Shown here: positions 16,501-23,407 of the stretch, in pieces
Layout of the letters: each line of letters starts with the position of its first letter
Numbering within the stretch: the first letter of the stretch is position 1
NCBI GenBank assembly: GCA_020634895.1
Contig: JACKAV010000006.1
Span: 248,001 to 312,000, forward strand
Direction of reading: 5' to 3'
Length of the DNA: 64,000 bases
Origin: Anaerolineales bacterium
GTDB taxonomy: Bacteria; Chloroflexota; Anaerolineae; Anaerolineales; Villigracilaceae
Position numbers and translations under genes: made by a program
The notes under the pieces: generated by a model
Database searches by the model: none
What the model saw: only the letters and a program-made list of their open reading frames with translations
Told to the model about the DNA's origin: nothing

Positions 16501-16545
16501 CCTCACCTCTAACCCCTCTCCTGAAGGAGAGGAGAACTGGTCCGC
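16500..16545. repeat. Decayed CCTCACC-type palindromic repeat after XRE copy 2
   Basis: CCCCTCTCCT and AGGAGAGGAG form a short hairpin; CCTCACC precedes it. The following GAACTGG...CGCTGGG text resembles the sequences flanking copy 1 (GAAACTGG before it at 14741 and CGCTGGG after it near 15032). The rest of the gap up to 16608 shows nothing recognisable. Confidence 0.5.
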
Positions 16546-16608
16546 TGGGGATGTGACGATTACTGGTTGTGGATTGTTGGGATCAGGATTTAGTGTTCCC
16601 TCGATTGT

Positions 16609-16782
16609 CTAATCGGATTTCTCGCGTAACAGGAAAAAAGAAAAGGCAATCCATAATCCAACCAGCAGAAACCATGCATACTGTAAGTTAACAGAGGTGG
16701 TACTCGGGTCTATTAAACCCAACGTTATATAAATGATCACTCCCAGGATACCGACCAAAAGCCAACGGGTGAGTTTTGACAT
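16609..16782 (-). CDS. Small membrane protein, unknown
   Basis: 57 aa from the ATG at 16782, chosen because AAGGAG lies 7 nt upstream on the minus strand; the longer frame to 16815 has no site. Two transmembrane helices (WLLVGILGVIIYITLGLI and AWFLLVGLWIAFSFFLL) with a short polar loop. No family recognised. Confidence 0.6.
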   Translation of the reverse strand: MSKLTRWLLVGILGVIIYITLGLIDPSTTSVNLQYAWFLLVGLWIAFSFFLLREKSD

Positions 16783-16877
16783 TTCATACTCCTTAGTAAA
16801 AAATTTGGCACGCAATACAAAAGATGTTTATACAAAGAATTATTGAGTTTTATTCGTGAAGGCACAACTACCAGTGT

Positions 16878-17891
16878 TTATGAATTGTCAGTTGAATACC
16901 AATTCAATACTCGCAAGGCGTGGAGGGTGACCCAGCGGCTGGGCTGACCTTCATCATTATTAATCTTGATCGGCATATTGCCGGGATACTTGACCTCGAG
17001 TTTCCATTTCCCGTCATCTCCGCGCTTCGACTCGACCAATTGAATTGCTTCAGCCATCCGGGCATCGGGCTTCGCTCCGGCATGGCGCAGGTAGTCGAGT
17101 CCGCGCAGCACATCGTAGTGCCACCAGGTAGGGAAGGCGAAACGGGTAAAGACGGTACTGCCTTCGCGGTCACGTTCGATCGCTTCACCGGTTGACTTCC
17201 GCCGAAAGAGATGACGTTCGAGCAAATACTCCTGTCCACGCAAACGGGACTCGGTCACTTTCGGGTCATTTCCGCCAGCCAGTTCATATTCGAGCAAGGC
17301 TTCCAGTACGCAAATGGTTGTGTTGAACGATGAACGAGTCGAGCCGTTTTCCGCTTCACAGTTCCAGCCGCCATCGGATAGTTGCTCTGCAAGCAAACGG
17401 TCAAGGATTCGCTGACAATCCTGGTGGAAGTAAGCGCCGCCTGCCATGACCTGACCATTGATGCACGGCTCGACTTCGCCCGCGAAAAATGGGTTGCCGA
17501 CGAAATCTTCTCCCCGCCATGAGCCGTCCCAGTCCCAGCCCATCCAGTGTACGTTGTCGCGGACGAGTCCCACTGCGTGGCGCGCTTCATCGCTTGCGGG
17601 GTCGAGTCCCATTTCTCGCAACAGCCAAAGAACGTGCATCGTCGAGTTCCAGCCGTGGTTCCAGGCTGTGCCAGCCCACGAACCGTCAGCGCCCTGTAAA
17701 GCCAGGAGTTGTGCGCCCCAGCCCTTAGTCGCGATTTTGATGCGTTCGGCTGTAACTTCCTGATCTGGCGCATTGGTCAAATCCCTCATCACCTGCCAGC
17801 GAATCGATGGGTCAGAATCAAGCAGCCATTCCAGGACGGCATTGGGTGTATCGGTTTGTGAATGCTTATTCATGGGCTTTTCGCTTTTCAT
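16878..17891 (-). CDS. Squalene cyclase/prenyltransferase-like alpha-alpha barrel protein
   Basis: A 337-aa protein with the repeated QxxDGSW-type motifs of the terpenoid cyclase/prenyltransferase toroid: LLALQGADGSWAG, LLAEQLSDGGWNCE and VESKRGDDGKW. It is about half the length of a true squalene-hopene cyclase and lacks a visible DxDD motif, so cyclisation is doubtful. Its N terminus overlaps the end of the DUF6194 gene by 26 nt (ATG at 17891) or 8 nt (ATG at 17873, within ATGAATAA), which implies translational coupling. Start uncertain. Confidence 0.7.
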   Translation of the reverse strand: MKSEKPMNKHSQTDTPNAVLEWLLDSDPSIRWQVMRDLTNAPDQEVTAERIKIATKGWGAQLLALQGADGSWAGTAWNHGWNSTMHVLWLLREMGLDPASDEARHAVGLVRDNVHWMGWDWDGSWRGEDFVGNPFFAGEVEPCINGQVMAGGAYFHQDCQRILDRLLAEQLSDGGWNCEAENGSTRSSFNTTICVLEALLEYELAGGNDPKVTESRLRGQEYLLERHLFRRKSTGEAIERDREGSTVFTRFAFPTWWHYDVLRGLDYLRHAGAKPDARMAEAIQLVESKRGDDGKWKLEVKYPGNMPIKINNDEGQPSRWVTLHALRVLNWYSTDNS

Positions 17892-18291
17892 ATCTTTTCA
17901 TGGCGATGTCATATGCTTCTGCGAGCATCGAACGGATTTTTTCATTAAAGGTCGCTTCACTCGGCGAAAGCACACAGATAAAATGTTGTGATGAATAATC
18001 AGGGTGCGGCATGATTGTGTCCAACGCGGTGAAATCGTAGGCGCGGATATCCACTTTGCCTTTTCCGAATAACGATTGGAACGTCTCCCTGCCAACGCCG
18101 ATATTCAAACGATACACGCCCGGGCGGTCGAGGTTCGATATTTTTTCATATTCATTTCCCGTGGAAGCGATCGTCGCGAATGCGTGCATGTGGTCATCGC
18201 GATAGAAGAAGAATGTGTACCCCAAATTGACATCGGTTTCGACATTTTCGAATGTGCTCGTAATATAGCTCGTGATAAATGTTTCGTCCAT
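17866..18291 (-). CDS. DUF6194 family protein
   Basis: 141 aa. The pattern FFYRDDHMHAFATIA, followed by RPGVYRLNIGVGRETFQSLFG, and LDTIMPHPDYSSQHFICVLSPSE matches my memory of DUF6194 and related MmcQ-like small proteins. No catalytic role is known. The stop overlaps the start region of the cyclase-like gene, so both form one unit. Confidence 0.68.
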   Translation of the reverse strand: MDETFITSYITSTFENVETDVNLGYTFFFYRDDHMHAFATIASTGNEYEKISNLDRPGVYRLNIGVGRETFQSLFGKGKVDIRAYDFTALDTIMPHPDYSSQHFICVLSPSEATFNEKIRSMLAEAYDIAMKRYEKRKAHE

Positions 18292-18415
18292 TATGGATGT
18301 GCCTTTCTCAACGAATAAAGGTTATGCTACAGAATTTGAATTATAGGTTATCTCGACGATATATGGCGTGTTTTGCATGCCCGCCTGTAAATTATCCTTC
18401 TCAATAAAGATACGC

Positions 18416-18421
18416 TATAAT
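18416..18421 (+). promoter_or_regulatory. Probable -10 box of the STAS gene
   Basis: TATAAT at 18416-18421 lies 32 nt before the start codon. No good -35 is visible at 16-18 nt. Confidence 0.4.
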
Positions 18422-18453
18422 GCAAAATAACTTTAAAGGAGAGAGAGGTTCAA

Positions 18454-18858
18454 ATGGAAATCAAAGTATTTAATGAGAACGGACGTGTCCCTGTTACCAT
18501 TCTCCACGTGGATGGCGACATTGATTCAAGCAATTACCAGATGTTCCAAAGCAGGGCGGAAGAACTGATCGAGGGCGGAGCGCGCCATTTCCTCATTGAT
18601 CTCACGCACTCGAAGTTTGTCAGCAGTGCCGGCTTCCGTGCCATCAACTCCCTTCATAACAAACTGCGCGAAATACATCCCGATGAAAACCTGAGCGACG
18701 AAGAGATCAACGCGGGCATCAAGGCTGGCACCTACAAGTCGCCTCATCTCAAGGTGCTGAACCTTTCCGAGGAAGCAATGACCGCTTTTACGATGGCGGG
18801 GTTCAATCTTTACATCGAGACCTTTACCGATCAGAAAACGGCGGTCGCGTCCTTCTAG
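18454..18858 (+). CDS. STAS-domain protein (anti-sigma factor antagonist-like)
   Basis: A 134-aa SpoIIAA-like STAS domain: VTILHVDGDIDSSNYQ, then HFLIDLTHSKFVSSAGFRAI with the conserved Ser-Ser-Ala-Gly that is phosphorylated in SpoIIAA/RsbV proteins. An insertion of about 25 residues (EIHPDENLSDEEINAG ...) sits between helix 2 and strand 4. No cognate kinase or sigma factor is nearby. RBS AAAGGAGAG precedes ATG 18454. It directly precedes the lysJ leader but has no obvious link to it. Confidence 0.82.
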   Translation: MEIKVFNENGRVPVTILHVDGDIDSSNYQMFQSRAEELIEGGARHFLIDLTHSKFVSSAGFRAINSLHNKLREIHPDENLSDEEINAGIKAGTYKSPHLKVLNLSEEAMTAFTMAGFNLYIETFTDQKTAVASF

Positions 18859-18899
18859 GTAAATTGCGATATGAAGCATCATCAATCTTACTAAAACCA

Positions 18900-18927
18900 T
18901 TGACTCATTTCATGTCGGTAGTAGAAT
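18900..18927 (+). promoter_or_regulatory. Promoter of the lysJ-lysK leader
   Basis: TTGACT (18900-18905) and TAGAAT (18922-18927), spacer 16 nt, inside the same extended conserved block as the promoters at 907 and 6408 (ACCATTGACTCATTT, CGGTAGTAGAATTGCG). Confidence 0.85.
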
Positions 18928-18937
18928 TGCGCCCAAT

Positions 18938-19018
18938 ATGTATTTGACAGTTGCAGTTCTGCGTATCCGTCGTCCAAAGATAACTTCTCTTGAGAAGGCT
19001 GGTCTTTTTGTTGGATGA
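18938..19018 (+). CDS. Arginine leader peptide 2 (26 aa), attenuator of lysJ-lysK
   Basis: ATG 18938 to TGA 19016, 10 nt after the -10 box, no ribosome site. Arg at residues 9, 11 and 12 followed by Pro 13: the same register as in the argG leader. CGTCGTCC (18968-18975) can pair with GGATGATG (19013-19020), using G-U pairs where the argG leader has one. CTTCTC/GAGAAG (18984-18989, 18992-18997) forms an inner hairpin. GAAGGC (18994-18999) is complementary to GCCTTC (19067-19072) in the terminator. The conserved pairing in two diverged leaders supports real attenuation by arginine supply. Confidence 0.82.
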   Translation: MYLTVAVLRIRRPKITSLEKAGLFVG

Positions 19019-19058
19019 TGGAAGCGAACTGGCGCAACCAGACACACTAATCTACACA

Positions 19059-19094
19059 AACAGCCTGCCTTCCTGGTAGGCTGTTTTATTTTTT
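19059..19094 (+). terminator. Attenuator terminator before lysJ
   Basis: AACAGCCTGCC / GGTAGGCTGTT stem (11 bp, one G-U) with loop TTCCT, then a T-rich tract. It ends 14 nt before the lysJ start. Confidence 0.85.
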
Positions 19095-19108
19095 ATAGCG
19101 AGGTAAGT

Positions 19109-20281
19109 ATGCAGAACATTGTTGAGATCGAAAATAAACACACATCCGGCGTGTATGCCAAACAGACGCTCACCATTGTCCGCGGGCAGGGCGCTTCATT
19201 ATTCGATGTGGATGGCAACGAATACCTGGATTGTTCATCCGGTCATGGAGTTGCGAATCTTGGTCATGCCCACCCGAAAGTTGCCGAGGCGCTCTATAAG
19301 CAGGCGAATACGCTGGTAACTCTGTTCGAAACATTCCCCAATGACCAGCGCGCCATGTTGATGGAAAAGATCACAGCGTTGGTACCCGGCTTGGATCGCG
19401 TCTTCTTTTGTAATTCCGGCACAGAGGCGGTGGAAGCATCCTTCAAGTTTTCGCGCATCTCTACAGGACGCAAAAATATCATCGCCGCCATGCGCGCTTT
19501 TCATGGACGTACGTATGGCTCGCTTTCGGCGACCTTCAATAAAAAATATCGCGAGGGTTTTGAGCCGCTCCTGCCCGGCGTTTCGCATGTTTCATACAAC
19601 AACATCGAAGCGTTGGATAAAGCCGTGGACGATGAAACGGCGGCAGTGATCCTTGAAGTGATTCAAGGGGAGGGCGGCGTGCATCCCGCCTCTGCGGAAT
19701 ATATTCAGGCGGTGCGGCGGATCTGTGATGAGCGCGGCGCTTTGCTCATCATTGACGAAATTCAGACGGGCTTTGGACGTACCGGCAAGATGTTCGCGGT
19801 TCAGCACTTCGACGTGACGCCTGATCTGTTGACCTGTGCCAAGTCCCTCGCTGGGGGCGTGCCGATGGGCGCCGTGCTGATCGGACCCAATGTGAAGAAT
19901 CTAACGCCCGGCACTCACGGCTCGACCTTTGGCGGGAATCCGCTTTCGTGTGCGGCGGCAAATGCGGCGTTGGATGTGATGAAGGAAGAAGACTTGCCCG
20001 GTCAAGCCGCGGCAAAGGGCGCGTATTTGATGGAGAAATTGAAGAAGATCGAGGCGCCAAATATCCGCGAAGTGCGCGGAATGGGACTAATGATCGGCAT
20101 CGAGATGAAGCAGAAGGTCACGCCGTATATCAAGGCGTTGCAGGAAAAGAAGATCATCGCGCTGAATGCCGGGCTGACGGTCATTCGCCTTCTGCCGCCA
20201 TTGGTCATCACGTATGAGCAGATTGACCATCTAGTCGATGCACTCACCGAAGTTTTGACGGCTGACTCAAACGATGAGTGA
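19109..20281 (+). CDS. lysJ: LysJ/ArgD: LysW-semialdehyde aminotransferase
   Basis: Class III PLP aminotransferase, 390 aa, that aminates the LysW-bound aminoadipate or glutamate semialdehyde to LysW-lysine or LysW-ornithine. Visible motifs are FCNSGTEAVEASFKFSR, the PLP-binding IIDEIQTGFGRTG and the Schiff-base Lys in CAKSLAGGVPMG. An Arg-codon leader controls it and the next gene is lysK, so it belongs to the carrier-bound pathway and not to acetylornithine chemistry. It overlaps lysK by 8 nt. Confidence 0.88.
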   Translation: MQNIVEIENKHTSGVYAKQTLTIVRGQGASLFDVDGNEYLDCSSGHGVANLGHAHPKVAEALYKQANTLVTLFETFPNDQRAMLMEKITALVPGLDRVFFCNSGTEAVEASFKFSRISTGRKNIIAAMRAFHGRTYGSLSATFNKKYREGFEPLLPGVSHVSYNNIEALDKAVDDETAAVILEVIQGEGGVHPASAEYIQAVRRICDERGALLIIDEIQTGFGRTGKMFAVQHFDVTPDLLTCAKSLAGGVPMGAVLIGPNVKNLTPGTHGSTFGGNPLSCAAANAALDVMKEEDLPGQAAAKGAYLMEKLKKIEAPNIREVRGMGLMIGIEMKQKVTPYIKALQEKKIIALNAGLTVIRLLPPLVITYEQIDHLVDALTEVLTADSNDE

Positions 20282-21344
20282 AACGCTCGTTGGTTTGGTT
20301 TCACAGTACAGTCCATCAGGTCAGGAGCGCGGAGCGGTGGAATGGCTCGTGGCGCGGATGAAATCATTGGGCTATGACGATGCGTTCATTGACGAAGCGG
20401 GCAATGCCGTCGGCATGATGGGGCGGGGGACGAAGCAGGTGGTTTTGCTGGGCCATATCGATACTGTGCCGGGAGAGATTTCTGTCTCCCTCACCCCACC
20501 CTCATCCCCAACCCTTCTCCCTCAGGGAGAAGGGAGTTTGTACGGGCGCGGCTCGGTGGATGCGAAAGGTCCGCTGGCGAGTTTTGCGGATGCGGTGGCA
20601 AAAGTCGGAGCGAAGGATGGCTGGCAGTTCGTCGTCATCGGCGCGGTGGAAGAGGAACGTAACTCCGAAGGTGCGCGTTTTGTAGTGGATCAGTACAAGC
20701 CGGACTTTGCCATCATCGGTGAGCCGAATCAATGGGATCGGGTTTCTTTAGGCTACAAAGGCAGCGCTTGGGCGAATGTGACCGTCAAATGCGGACAGGC
20801 GCATACAGCCAGCGGTGAAGAGACCGCGGCGGAAGCGGCTGTCGAAGCGTGGCTGAAAGTCAAAAGTTATGTTGACGAATACAACTCCGATAAGAAAAAG
20901 GTCTTCGATAAACTTTTGCTTACCCTGCGCGGCATGGAATCGGACTCGAATGATTTCGAGCAATGGGCAAAGCTAAGAATTGGTGTGCGCCTGCCGGTGG
21001 AAGTTTCACCGGAAGATTGGTATGCGAAGTTGGAAGAACTTGTCGGTGAAGCGGAAGTTGAGAGATTGGGATTCCCCGTCCCGGCGTGGAAGTGTGAGAA
21101 AAACTCACAACTTGTACGAGCCTTTTTAAGTGGAATCAGGTCACAGGGCGGAGAGCCGCGTTTCGTCTATAAGACAGGCACCGCTGACTTGAATATCGTT
21201 GCCCCGGTCTGGCAATGTCCTGCTGTGGTGTATGGTCCCGGCGATTCGGCGTTGGACCACACTCCGAATGAGCATATCAGTTTGGAGGATTACGCCAAAG
21301 CGGTGGAGGTTCTCAGCGCGGCATTGGAGAAGTTGACGGCTTAA
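20274..21344 (+). CDS. lysK: LysK: LysW-lysine/LysW-ornithine hydrolase with in-frame repeat
   Basis: M20-family metallopeptidase that releases lysine or ornithine from LysW. The 356-aa protein has metal ligands in LLGHIDTVPG, GRGSVDAKGP and EEERNSEGAR. Between GEIS and LYGRGSVDAKG there is a Pro/Ser-rich stretch (SLTPPSSPTLLPQGEG) encoded by a palindromic repeat at 20485-20535; the frame is kept and all metal residues survive. The start ATG overlaps the lysJ stop, indicating translational coupling. A single LysK implies it serves both pathways. Confidence 0.88.
   Translation: MSETLVGLVSQYSPSGQERGAVEWLVARMKSLGYDDAFIDEAGNAVGMMGRGTKQVVLLGHIDTVPGEISVSLTPPSSPTLLPQGEGSLYGRGSVDAKGPLASFADAVAKVGAKDGWQFVVIGAVEEERNSEGARFVVDQYKPDFAIIGEPNQWDRVSLGYKGSAWANVTVKCGQAHTASGEETAAEAAVEAWLKVKSYVDEYNSDKKKVFDKLLLTLRGMESDSNDFEQWAKLRIGVRLPVEVSPEDWYAKLEELVGEAEVERLGFPVPAWKCEKNSQLVRAFLSGIRSQGGEPRFVYKTGTADLNIVAPVWQCPAVVYGPGDSALDHTPNEHISLEDYAKAVEVLSAALEKLTA
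20485..20535. repeat. Palindromic repeat inserted in lysK coding sequence
   Basis: CTCCCTCACC starts the element, and the hairpin CCCTTCTCCC/GGGAGAAGGG ends it; the right outer arm is missing. It is the same family as 7976, 8488 and 60041. Confidence 0.8.
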
Positions 21345-21405
21345 GTCATATTCCAGAAGGACAAAATGTAATCGATTGTTTATTCCGAATCGGAAATAGC
21401 TGCCC

Positions 21406-21433
21406 TTGACGTATTTCCGTTTCCGCCTATAAT
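21406..21433 (+). promoter_or_regulatory. Promoter of the ilv-leu leader/operon
   Basis: TTGACG (21406-21411) and TATAAT (21428-21433) with a 16-nt spacer. It shares only the -35 and -10 with the three Lys/Arg promoters, not their extended block. Confidence 0.88.
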
Positions 21434-21452
21434 CGGGCGAAACCAAAAACCA

Positions 21453-21554
21453 ATGAACACCCTATTTGCCCTCTCCCTTATTGTCGTCCTTATTGAGGTC
21501 CTTATTATTAAGGATCTGATTGTGGTTAGGATGGCGCCGAAGAGAGCAAGCTAG
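21453..21554 (+). CDS. Branched-chain amino acid leader peptide (33 aa)
   Basis: ATG 21453 to TAG 21552 encodes a peptide in which residues 7-25 are almost all Leu, Ile and Val (LSLIVVLIEVLIIKDLIVV), the pattern of ilv leader peptides. The start is 19 nt after the -10 box without a Shine-Dalgarno. The codons for the last Val-Val-Arg, GTGGTTAGG (21522-21530), are a perfect complement of CCTAACCAC (21580-21588) in the terminator, and GGCG (21533-21536) can extend the helix with CGCC. This is a clear antiterminator, so stalling on Leu/Ile/Val codons should allow read-through into ilvD. Confidence 0.9.
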   Translation: MNTLFALSLIVVLIEVLIIKDLIVVRMAPKRAS

Positions 21555-21571
21555 CTCACCGAGTGAAAACG

Positions 21572-21602
21572 AGAGCCGCCCTAACCACGGGCGGCTCTTT
21601 TT
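21572..21602 (+). terminator. Attenuator terminator before ilvD
   Basis: GAGCCGCCC / GGGCGGCTC stem (9 bp) with loop TAACCAC, followed by TTTTT. The loop and left arm overlap the antiterminator partner at 21580-21588. ilvD starts 29 nt further on. Confidence 0.9.
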
Positions 21603-21631
21603 ATTATCTATCTGGAAATAAAAGGAGTTGT

Positions 21632-23299
21632 ATGCGATCAGATACAGTCAAGAAAGGTTATGAGAAAGCGCCGCATCGTGCATTATTGCGCGCCACAGGC
21701 TTGCAGGATGAGGATTTTAATAAGCCGTTCGTTGCCATTGTTAATTCTTATGTAGATGTTGTTCCCGGGCACGTCCACTTGCAGGATTTCGGCAAAATGG
21801 TGAAGGATGCCGTGCGTGCCGCGGGCGCTGTACCATTTGAGTTCAATACCATCGGTGTGGATGACGGCATTGCAATGGGGCATTTGGGGATGAAGTACTC
21901 GCTTCCTTCTCGGGAGTTGATTGCGGACTGCGTCGAGACAATGATCGAAGCCCATAGATTCGACGCGATGGTCTGCATCCCGAACTGCGACAAGATCGTG
22001 CCGGGCATGCTGCTTGCGGCGATGCGCGTGAACATCCCGACCATCTTCGTCTCTGGCGGCGCGATGAAAGCCGGCTTGACTCCCGAAGGCGAGACGATTG
22101 ACCTGATCTCGGTCTTTGAAGGCGTGGGCGCATATTCAGCGGGGAAGATCGACGATAAGCGTTTATCCATTTTGGAAAAATTCGCGTGCCCGTCCTGCGG
22201 CTCCTGCTCCGGCATGTTCACTGCCAATTCGATGAACTGTCTGATGGAAGTGCTGGGATTGGCGCTGCCTTATAACGGATCGGCGCTGGCGAAGACTCCT
22301 GAACGTGAAGCTCTGGCGAGACAAGCCGCGGCTCAGATCTTGACCTTGATCGAGCGCGACATCAAACCGAGAGATATTGTCACCCCTGACGCCATCGACG
22401 ATGCGTTCGCGCTGGACATGGCGATGGGCGGCTCGACGAATACCGTGCTCCACACATTGGCACTGGCGAACGAAGCTGGCGTGGACTATCCGCTGGAGCG
22501 CATCAACTCCGTGGCGGATAAAGTTCCGCACATCTGCAAGGTCAGCCCGGCGGGCAAGTGGCACATGGAAGATGTCCACCGCGCGGGGGGAATCCCAGCA
22601 ATATTGAACGAAGTACAGCGAAGTACGGAAATGCTCCACTTTGACCGCTTGACGGTCACTGGCAAGACCCTGGGGGAATCCATTCAAGGCAAAGATATTC
22701 AAGATGATGATGTGATCCGGCGTTATGAAAATGCCCATTCCAAACGCGGCGGTTTGGCGATCCTGTTCGGCAATCTTGCGCCGAATGGAGCCGTGGTCAA
22801 GGTCGGCGGCGTGAGCGAACCGATGATGAAGTTTGAAGGTCCGGCTGTGATCTTTGAATCGCAGGATGAAGCGATGGCGGGAATCCTCGCGGGCAAGGTC
22901 AAGGCGGGTGATTGTGTCGTCGTACGTTACGAAGGTCCCAAAGGCGGACCGGGTATGCAGGAAATGCTCTCGCCGACATCCGCCATCATGGGGCAGGGAC
23001 TTGGCGACAAAGTCGCGCTAATCACCGACGGTCGTTTCAGCGGCGGGACGCGCGGCGCGTGCATTGGTCACGTCTCACCGGAAGCGGCGGCACGCGGTCC
23101 GATCGCAGCACTCCAGCCCGGGGACATCGTCCAGATTGACTTGGTGGCGCGCACACTCGACGTCAAGTTGAGCGAGGCGGAGATCCAGAGTCGGCTTGAT
23201 GCGCTGCCTGAGTTCAAATCCACAACCAAATCCAAGTGGTTGAAGCGGTATTCGCATTTCGTCACCAGCGCCGATACAGGTGCGGTATTGCAAAGTTAA
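21632..23299 (+). CDS. ilvD: Dihydroxy-acid dehydratase
   Basis: Third step of isoleucine and valine synthesis. ATG 21632 is chosen (AAGGAG 8 nt before) because the longer frame back to 21563 would run through the terminator. The 555-aa protein has Fe-S cluster Cys residues in CIPNCDKIVPG and CPSCGSCSGMFTAN, and DGRFSGGTRGACIGH near the C terminus. It is the first gene after the branched-chain leader. Confidence 0.95.
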   Translation: MRSDTVKKGYEKAPHRALLRATGLQDEDFNKPFVAIVNSYVDVVPGHVHLQDFGKMVKDAVRAAGAVPFEFNTIGVDDGIAMGHLGMKYSLPSRELIADCVETMIEAHRFDAMVCIPNCDKIVPGMLLAAMRVNIPTIFVSGGAMKAGLTPEGETIDLISVFEGVGAYSAGKIDDKRLSILEKFACPSCGSCSGMFTANSMNCLMEVLGLALPYNGSALAKTPEREALARQAAAQILTLIERDIKPRDIVTPDAIDDAFALDMAMGGSTNTVLHTLALANEAGVDYPLERINSVADKVPHICKVSPAGKWHMEDVHRAGGIPAILNEVQRSTEMLHFDRLTVTGKTLGESIQGKDIQDDDVIRRYENAHSKRGGLAILFGNLAPNGAVVKVGGVSEPMMKFEGPAVIFESQDEAMAGILAGKVKAGDCVVVRYEGPKGGPGMQEMLSPTSAIMGQGLGDKVALITDGRFSGGTRGACIGHVSPEAAARGPIAALQPGDIVQIDLVARTLDVKLSEAEIQSRLDALPEFKSTTKSKWLKRYSHFVTSADTGAVLQS

Positions 23300-23300
23300 C

Positions 23301-23393
23301 CGTCATTGCGAGGGCGATCTTGTTTTGCCCGAAGCAATCTCATATGAATTTGGAGATTGCTTTGTCGGGAAGAACACCCTCCTCGCAATGACG
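23301..23393. repeat. CGTCATTGCGAG palindromic repeat between ilvD and ilvB
   Basis: CGTCATTGCGAGG and CCTCGCAATGACG are perfect 13-nt end arms, with inner GAAGCAATCTC/GAGATTGCTTT. The same family is nested in the large palindrome at 53127-53212. Confidence 0.85.
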
Positions 23394-23407
23394 ATAAGGA
23401 GAAAAGA

